IMG/VR virus record: IMGVR_UViG_3300017771_003653
Span: 1-63,656 of that record
Direction: 5' to 3' (one strand)
Source of the DNA: a virus
Length of the DNA: 63,656 nucleotides
Shown: positions 59,093-63,656 of the stretch, piece by piece
How positions within the stretch are numbered: the stretch's first letter is position 1
How the letters are laid out: every line of letters begins with the position of its first letter
The notes under the pieces: generated by a model
Told to the model about the DNA's origin: nothing
Seen by the model: only the letters and a program-made list of their open reading frames with translations
The model's database searches: none
Translations under genes and position numbers: made by a program

Positions 59093-59832
59093 ACTGATAT
59101 TGGCAAATCAACATCTGAATTTTCACCGCAAGAAGGGCAAGAAAAGACTGTACTGAAGTCTATGTCTGGCTGTGATTCTGAATAGTGTTCTCTATAAGCT
59201 CTAGAATCCATAGCAAAGAACTCATTGTTAATAAAGTTATTAATAAACTCTTTGTCTTCATTTCCATCAACAGAAACTATTTGTTTCCTTAGCCTTGTAG
59301 TAACTTCTTGAGTTCTACCACCCATTGCTTTCTTCATTCTATCAACTTCTATAGCAGCATCTTGCTCATCTTTATGTGTCATAAATTTATATTCTATGAC
59401 TCTACCAGAATTAGGTAGTTTAAATTCAAACTTATTTTCACCTTTAAACTGGTTTTCATCTATAGGTTTGTGTTCAAAAAGTGTCAAATCATATTCGCAC
59501 TCTTTCTCTACTGCACCGCAATGAGTACATGTTGTATCTGTAGCATATGTTTTTCCATATCCTAGTATTCTAGCTGCCAACATTATTGCATTTTTATCAC
59601 CTATTAATAATTCATCTAGGCTTACTTTTGAAATTATTAAAGATTTCAAAAGCTGATCAATAACAACGCCTTTCTTAATAAGGTTTTGAGAAGTCAGTAT
59701 GTCTTCTTCTCTTGCTGTCATGTATTTTATTTCTATCGATCCTTCAGACAATGCATGTCCTTTAGGATATAAAAGTCCCTTGCTAGGCAGATCCACTGCC
59801 TCAGTCGGGAACTTAGGTTGTTCTTTAGGCAT
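59068..59832 (-). CDS. T4 gp26-like baseplate protein
   Basis: The 254-residue protein matches the T4 baseplate family (gp26 type): DLPSKGLLYPKGHALSEG, EIKYMTAREEDILTSQNLI, LLIGDKNAIMLAARILGYG and a zinc ribbon made of CTHCG and CPSCG. It is needed for baseplate hub assembly in T4. It is the zero-frame product of the frameshift described above, and the site lies in the codons for N248-F249. It is upstream of the tape measure, as in other tails. Confidence 0.85.
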   Translation of the reverse strand: MPKEQPKFPTEAVDLPSKGLLYPKGHALSEGSIEIKYMTAREEDILTSQNLIKKGVVIDQLLKSLIISKVSLDELLIGDKNAIMLAARILGYGKTYATDTTCTHCGAVEKECEYDLTLFEHKPIDENQFKGENKFEFKLPNSGRVIEYKFMTHKDEQDAAIEVDRMKKAMGGRTQEVTTRLRKQIVSVDGNEDKEFINNFINNEFFAMDSRAYREHYSESQPDIDFSTVFSCPSCGENSDVDLPISVNFFWPSR

Positions 59833-59924
59833 TATAACTCCTTTTTCTATTTTTTAACTACAACTATTTATCGACCATCAACACAGAATGCCACATTCAT
59901 AAACTGATGTTTGATATAGTACTC

Positions 59925-60413
59925 TTAGAACTGTAATACTGCGTAATCGTATCTAAGTGTGCAAGTGATTTCTACTGGATCACTTGTACCCCAATCTAAA
60001 TCTCCAAAAGAAGCAGACTGGATATAAGCACCAACAAGTTGCCATTCTTCAATGACGTCACCTACTGGTCCTAGTAAATTAAAAGTAACGTTTTTCTTAT
60101 AAAAATCTGAGTATCCATCACGGCCTGTTACTGACTCGTGAGATAAACGAACCCATTCCATAACAGCCTGTGAAGCTGAAGGAACGATTGGATCGTACAT
60201 TGTTATATCAAGTGTTTGCCATTCCCCTTTACCCTTAACATAGCGCTTTACGTTTATGTGATCAAGTGCAACTTCTTCAAACTCGATACTTGGACGACTG
60301 GCAGCCTTGATAGTGTAAGCAGGAATGCCTTCTATATACATGATGAACCGGTTCTGAACTTTCGGTTCGAATTGTGTGAACATTATATCGTTCGGATCAA
60401 TCAATTGTGGCAT
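59925..60413 (-). CDS. Tail tube protein (T4 gp19-like)
   Basis: The 162-residue protein is the length of T4 gp19 (163). It has FEPKVQNRFIMYIEGIPAYTIKAASRPS, HINVKRYVKGKGEWQTLDITMYDPI, LVGAYIQSASFGDLDWG and ITCTLRYDYAVLQF at the end. These are standard in the T4 tube family, whose hexameric rings form the inner tail tube. A hydrophobic strand pair lines the channel. It lies between the sheath and the gp26-type gene. Confidence 0.92.
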   Translation of the reverse strand: MPQLIDPNDIMFTQFEPKVQNRFIMYIEGIPAYTIKAASRPSIEFEEVALDHINVKRYVKGKGEWQTLDITMYDPIVPSASQAVMEWVRLSHESVTGRDGYSDFYKKNVTFNLLGPVGDVIEEWQLVGAYIQSASFGDLDWGTSDPVEITCTLRYDYAVLQF

Positions 60414-60445
60414 TCTATTTCTCCTGTGTTACAATTTTATCGATA

Positions 60446-60460
60446 ATAAATATCATTAAA
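60446..60460 (-). promoter_or_regulatory. ATATTTAT element upstream of the tube gene
   Basis: The minus strand reads TTTAATGATATTTAT about 40 bases before the tube start. The same core occurs before the sheath (62945-62952), the 96-residue gene (58850-58857), the 189-residue gene (45667-45674) and the SNase gene (near 3622-3629). It may be the -10 part of a late promoter. Confidence 0.4.
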
Positions 60461-60481
60461 CAAAGAAATAAGCACAAAAAC

Positions 60482-60513
60482 AAAAAAGCCCGAAGTATTA
60501 TTTCGGGCCTTTA
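60482..60513 (-). terminator. Rho-independent terminator after the sheath gene
   Basis: GCCCGAA (488-494) and TTCGGGC (502-508) form a 7-bp stem with a 7-base loop, followed on the minus strand by TTTTTT. It lies between the sheath stop (60531) and the tube start, so sheath message ends here and the tube needs its own promoter. Confidence 0.85.
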
Positions 60514-60530
60514 AGTTAATTAGGTGTCTC

Positions 60531-62894
60531 TTAGCTTGGGAAGCTAGCACCTGTAGGTTGTACGACAAAGTCCAATACAATGAATTCAACTGAACGTGCA
60601 GGTTGTAGGAATATCTGTCCTACTAGCTGGTTACGATCAATCACATATGGTGTATTATTAGTGTCATCCATAACAACTCTGAAAGCTGTCAGACCTTGAT
60701 TAGACTGTATAGATTCTAAATAAGGATTGACGATGTTCAGAAACCTGTTCCTAGTAGCAACTGTATTGTTTTCAAACAATAAGTAGCGTGAAGAACTTGC
60801 AACGAACTTCTTAACCCTGATAAGTAATCTTCTTACATTGATTCTATCAAGTGCTGAAGGTTTAGCTTGTAATGTTTTCTGTCCGAAAACTACTACACCT
60901 TGACCTGGGAATGAAGCAATAGGATTAATCCTGTCTTCATATAACAAGTCTCTTTCAGCGTGTGTTAAACGTGTCTTAGCTTCTAAAACGTTAGATAAGC
61001 CACCACGATTTAGACCTGCTGGTGCAAACCATTCGTGTGCTACTCTATCGTTCTGTGCTATAACACCTGGAATCACAACTGAAGGTGGTACCCAAGTTGG
61101 TAGATTAACGCTATCATCAAGTACCTTGACCCAAGGATAATAAGCAGCTGCATAGTTTGTATCTACAGAAGATACTGCGCTAGTTGCTGCTGATATTCCA
61201 TCACCCCATGCTGCAGGATCAAAAATATAGAAAGCATCGCCTCTATTTTTTACCATATCCATTGCATGATTGGTTGGGTTAGGGTGCAAGTTGTAAATTA
61301 AACCAGGAGTAGCTAACAAGTTAATGTCAAATTCATCCTGATTACTTACTGCATTAATTGCCCTCTTATAAGCAACAGACCCACTAGCAGAAGCGTTTGA
61401 GCAATCAAGACCTTGTTGGTTTGTTGCGCTTATGTCGCCTGCTGTGTTCTTCTTAATAGCAGGATTGGCACCGTCGAATCCACCTTGTAATGGAACTACG
61501 AATTTGTGCTGTGCTACGTTTGAAGTGCCTAATGCTAAATTACCAGCGCTAGTTACGAATGTTGAAGATCCACCAAAGTCTCCTGACGAAGCTGATGGGT
61601 GACCTTTAAAATCGTTAAGACTCATTGTCACGTTGTTACCTGCTACTGCTCCTACTGGAAGCGGTGATAGGTATTCTCTATTGATCTTCTTTGAGAAGTC
61701 AAAACCGTGAAATGATGAGAAGTCTTTTTCACCTGTCGCTGCATTTTGTTGTACTGTTACATAAGATGCAGATGCAACTGGTGATGCACCAAAAACGCCT
61801 ATTGTTGCATTTGGTACTGGTTGTAAGACTTTTCCATGTCCGAAAGGAACTAATGCTGCAGGTGCACCATTTTTGATAATATCATAATTCGATACGTAAA
61901 TATACTTAGACATATTTGGCCAGTCACCGTTGTAGGTTAACTTACCATCTGAATCTATAGTAACATATCTATCACCAATCTTTCTAGCAAAATAATTTGC
62001 TGAAGTTGGATCTAAATTAAGGTTATCAAACTGCTCTACAATAACATCATCAGATTCTTTAAAAGAGCTCTGGTCTATTTCTCTAACTTGTAAAGAAAAT
62101 GATCCAAAGTCTGATCCTGCTATTGACCCTGCTTGTTTTACATTTGCTATAGCTATTTTAAACTTACCGTGTGTATCAACTTCACCGTGTGATCTTAATT
62201 CTACTTTAAAAAGATTTGTAGCTGAATTATTGATCTTTTGTGATGTGATAAACGGTGTTACAGCATTCTGGTAGTCTTGCTTTAAATTAACAGCACCTAG
62301 TGATCCTGTTACATTTATTGTTCCTGCCATTGCTGTTACTGGTTGAAATAACTTGTATAGGTAAAATGGTGAGTCCTGACCCTGTGCCTTTGTTGACATT
62401 GGGTTAGAACTAAAAACATCCTCTATATAAGTTGCCGACGTAGCGTCTAGTGATGCTGTAAATTGGTATGATCCCGTTCCAATATTAAACGAACTAACAG
62501 ATCCTGTAATACTCGTTCCATTTAAAATCGCATCTGGATTTAAATTACTAGGAGCTAATACAGCAACTACATGTGGTTCAATTGAAGATGAAACAAGGGC
62601 ACCAATGTTTAGCATATTGGCAGAATATCCACCAATACCTAAGACTCTAACAATCGTAACAGAGCCAGCGCTTCTTAAGTACTCACGTACTGTAAATGGA
62701 ACGTATAAATCTTGATCAAGACCTCCAAACATATCCGCGAATTCGTTGAAATTTCGTACAATTGTAGGAACAAAAGCAGGACCTTTTTTAGTAGGTCCAA
62801 CGATTGCTGCGCCAATTTCAGCTATTCCTTGCGGTAAGAAGGAGAGATCTTTTTCACGAGTAAATACGCCTGGTGAGACAATTCTCTCTGCCAT
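60531..62894 (-). CDS. Contractile tail sheath protein (T4 gp18-like)
   Basis: The 787-residue protein begins ERIVSPGVFTREKDLSFLP, the conserved N-terminus of phage sheaths, with GPTKKGPAFVPT and YVPFTVREYLRSAGSVTIVRVLGIGGY. The end reads RINVRRLLIRVKKFVASSSRYLLFENN and RNQLVGQIFLQPARSVEFIVLDF, the C-terminal sheath core that links subunits. It is longer than T4 gp18 (659), with a large middle insertion, as often in marine phages. The sheath contracts to drive the tube. Confidence 0.95.
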   Translation of the reverse strand: MAERIVSPGVFTREKDLSFLPQGIAEIGAAIVGPTKKGPAFVPTIVRNFNEFADMFGGLDQDLYVPFTVREYLRSAGSVTIVRVLGIGGYSANMLNIGALVSSSIEPHVVAVLAPSNLNPDAILNGTSITGSVSSFNIGTGSYQFTASLDATSATYIEDVFSSNPMSTKAQGQDSPFYLYKLFQPVTAMAGTINVTGSLGAVNLKQDYQNAVTPFITSQKINNSATNLFKVELRSHGEVDTHGKFKIAIANVKQAGSIAGSDFGSFSLQVREIDQSSFKESDDVIVEQFDNLNLDPTSANYFARKIGDRYVTIDSDGKLTYNGDWPNMSKYIYVSNYDIIKNGAPAALVPFGHGKVLQPVPNATIGVFGASPVASASYVTVQQNAATGEKDFSSFHGFDFSKKINREYLSPLPVGAVAGNNVTMSLNDFKGHPSASSGDFGGSSTFVTSAGNLALGTSNVAQHKFVVPLQGGFDGANPAIKKNTAGDISATNQQGLDCSNASASGSVAYKRAINAVSNQDEFDINLLATPGLIYNLHPNPTNHAMDMVKNRGDAFYIFDPAAWGDGISAATSAVSSVDTNYAAAYYPWVKVLDDSVNLPTWVPPSVVIPGVIAQNDRVAHEWFAPAGLNRGGLSNVLEAKTRLTHAERDLLYEDRINPIASFPGQGVVVFGQKTLQAKPSALDRINVRRLLIRVKKFVASSSRYLLFENNTVATRNRFLNIVNPYLESIQSNQGLTAFRVVMDDTNNTPYVIDRNQLVGQIFLQPARSVEFIVLDFVVQPTGASFPS

Positions 62895-62981
62895 TATGGT
62901 TCTCCGATTATTTTGTGTTCATGAACAAAAACTTTTATTCAGGAATAAATATACATTAAACCATTGAAAATGCAGTTGTTT

Positions 62982-63293
62982 TTATTTTGCTGGCTTTGGT
63001 GCTTCTTCAGCTGCTGGTTTTTCTGGAGCAGGTGTAAATATACCTGTCTTTGGATCTAGTTGACCTTGACCATACTTCTCATTAAAAGATTGTGCTAGCT
63101 GTTGTTCTGAATCTTGAAGGCTACTTAGCTCATCTAATAGTGATTCTTCTAAAGACTCAAGTTGTTCAGCTGATTTTTCATGCTGAATCTGTTGCATCTT
63201 TAAATTACCCATTCTCATCTGTATATTTTGATAAGCTTCTTGAGTTTCTCTTAGACTTTTAAGTTCATCTTCTGTAAATTTTATTTCAGACAT
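62982..63293 (-). CDS. Small coiled-coil protein upstream of the sheath
   Basis: The 103-residue protein begins MSEIKFTEDELKSL and is predicted to be coiled-coil (QEAYQNIQMRMGNLKMQQIQ, ESLLDELSSLQDSEQQLAQS) with a Pro/Ala tail (APEKPAAEEAPKPAK). Similar small coiled-coil proteins precede sheath genes in marine phages. I use the ATG at 63293, which has GAGGA before it, instead of one 27 bases earlier. Confidence 0.7.
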   Translation of the reverse strand: MSEIKFTEDELKSLRETQEAYQNIQMRMGNLKMQQIQHEKSAEQLESLEESLLDELSSLQDSEQQLAQSFNEKYGQGQLDPKTGIFTPAPEKPAAEEAPKPAK

Positions 63294-63362
63294 TTTGTTT
63301 TCCTCATAATTAATTTTCATAACCAGTTATATATATTATCTTAAATTTTCAAAATTAAATTT

Positions 63363-63656
63363 TTATTCATTATCATTAAAAATAGAATCTTCAGACCACC
63401 AGTCGCTACTGCTGGAAAAGATACTTAATATTTCTGATTGTGTGTATTCTTTAGACTTTGTTGTTAAATTACTTACTGAACTTGGCATACTTCCTTCATA
63501 TTTTACGTATGTATAAGAACCTGAGACATTGGTGTTGAATTCTTGTGCTGAAGAAGTTACTTCTCTATACCCAGGAAATTTGTGTAGTGCAATAACCTGT
63601 GTAACATCTAGGCTGCCTGTCTCTGCTGTACTAAAAATTACCCATTTATGATTCGT
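63363..63656 (-). CDS. Protein of unknown function (5' part outside window)
   Basis: An open frame of 97 codons ends at a TAA at 63363 and continues past the right edge, so the start is missing. It reads KWVIFSTAETGSLDVTQVIA and further on ILSIFSSSSDWWSEDSIF. No domain is clear. By position upstream of the sheath it is likely to be a head or neck protein. Confidence 0.6.
   Translation of the reverse strand, partial: TNHKWVIFSTAETGSLDVTQVIALHKFPGYREVTSSAQEFNTNVSGSYTYVKYEGSMPSSVSNLTTKSKEYTQSEILSIFSSSSDWWSEDSIFNDNE

Noticed and set aside
1-63656. CRISPR array, retron, transposon or reverse transcriptase
   Set aside because: No regularly spaced repeats, transposase or reverse-transcriptase motifs were seen on either strand.

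Overview
The window reads as one continuous piece of a tailed-phage genome of the T4-like (contractile tail) kind. It is AT-rich, densely packed, and every gene I can support lies on the minus strand, so transcription runs from high to low coordinates. Evidence for a myovirus is the tail block at the right: a tail sheath, tail tube, T4 gp26-type baseplate protein, tape measure, a LysM-type gp53-like wedge protein and large baseplate proteins. Next to it is a phage replication set: gp32-like SSB, RecA/UvsX, 5'-3' exonuclease, DnaB-type helicase, and a DnaE-type polymerase. The host is probably a marine Gram-negative of the FCB group (Bacteroidota or Marinimicrobia-like). This is an inference from a complete TonB-dependent receptor with an N-terminal carboxypeptidase-regulatory-like domain, a pilin with a type IV prepilin N-terminus, and promoter -10 elements that fit TAnnTT.

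Layout in the direction of transcription. (1) 63.6-58.5 kb: end of an unknown gene, coiled-coil protein, sheath, terminator, tube, and a gp26-type protein that carries what looks like a textbook -1 programmed ribosomal frameshift. (2) 58.5-49.3 kb: tape measure and baseplate proteins. (3) 49.2-45 kb: a diverged PolA-family polymerase, a possible PD-(D/E)XK protein, a Nudix hydrolase and small proteins, several with N-termini resembling T4 capsid-targeting peptides. (4) 44.8-38.5 kb: SSB, RecA, exonuclease, helicase and a B12-dependent ribonucleotide reductase. (5) 38.4-35.4 kb: a 908-residue TonB-dependent receptor, then tRNA-Ala, an unidentified folded RNA, tRNA-Glu and tRNA-Gln. (6) 35.3-23.6 kb: nucleotide metabolism (cytidylyltransferase-like, deoxyribosyltransferase-like, HD nucleotidase, ThyX, dUTPase-like, dCMP deaminase, a kinase/thymidylate-synthase-like fusion), DnaE, and a two-gene Fe-S nuclease. 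(7) 23.6-3.6 kb: a 20-kb surface-glycan island with seven probable glycosyltransferases including two different fucosyltransferase families, GDP-mannose dehydratase and GDP-fucose synthase, an RmlB-like dehydratase, an E1/RfbH-type 3-dehydratase, a split transketolase, a carbamoyltransferase and methyltransferases. (8) 3.6-0 kb: nuclease, lipoprotein, 2OG oxygenase, methyltransferase, and a pilin cut by the window edge.

How it fits together: the phage brings its own DNA precursor supply and replication machinery, and also an unusual amount of envelope biology (glycan, receptor, lipoprotein, pilin). The simplest reading is that it remodels the surface of the infected cell, either to feed it or to exclude other phages, or that it decorates the virion. 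Four copies of a 45-bp promoter-like element drive the metabolic and replication units; AT-rich ATATTTAT elements precede several structural genes. The strongest new observations are the frameshift signal at 59.1 kb, the phage-borne TonB receptor next to a cobalamin-dependent enzyme, the pilin, and the repeated promoter.
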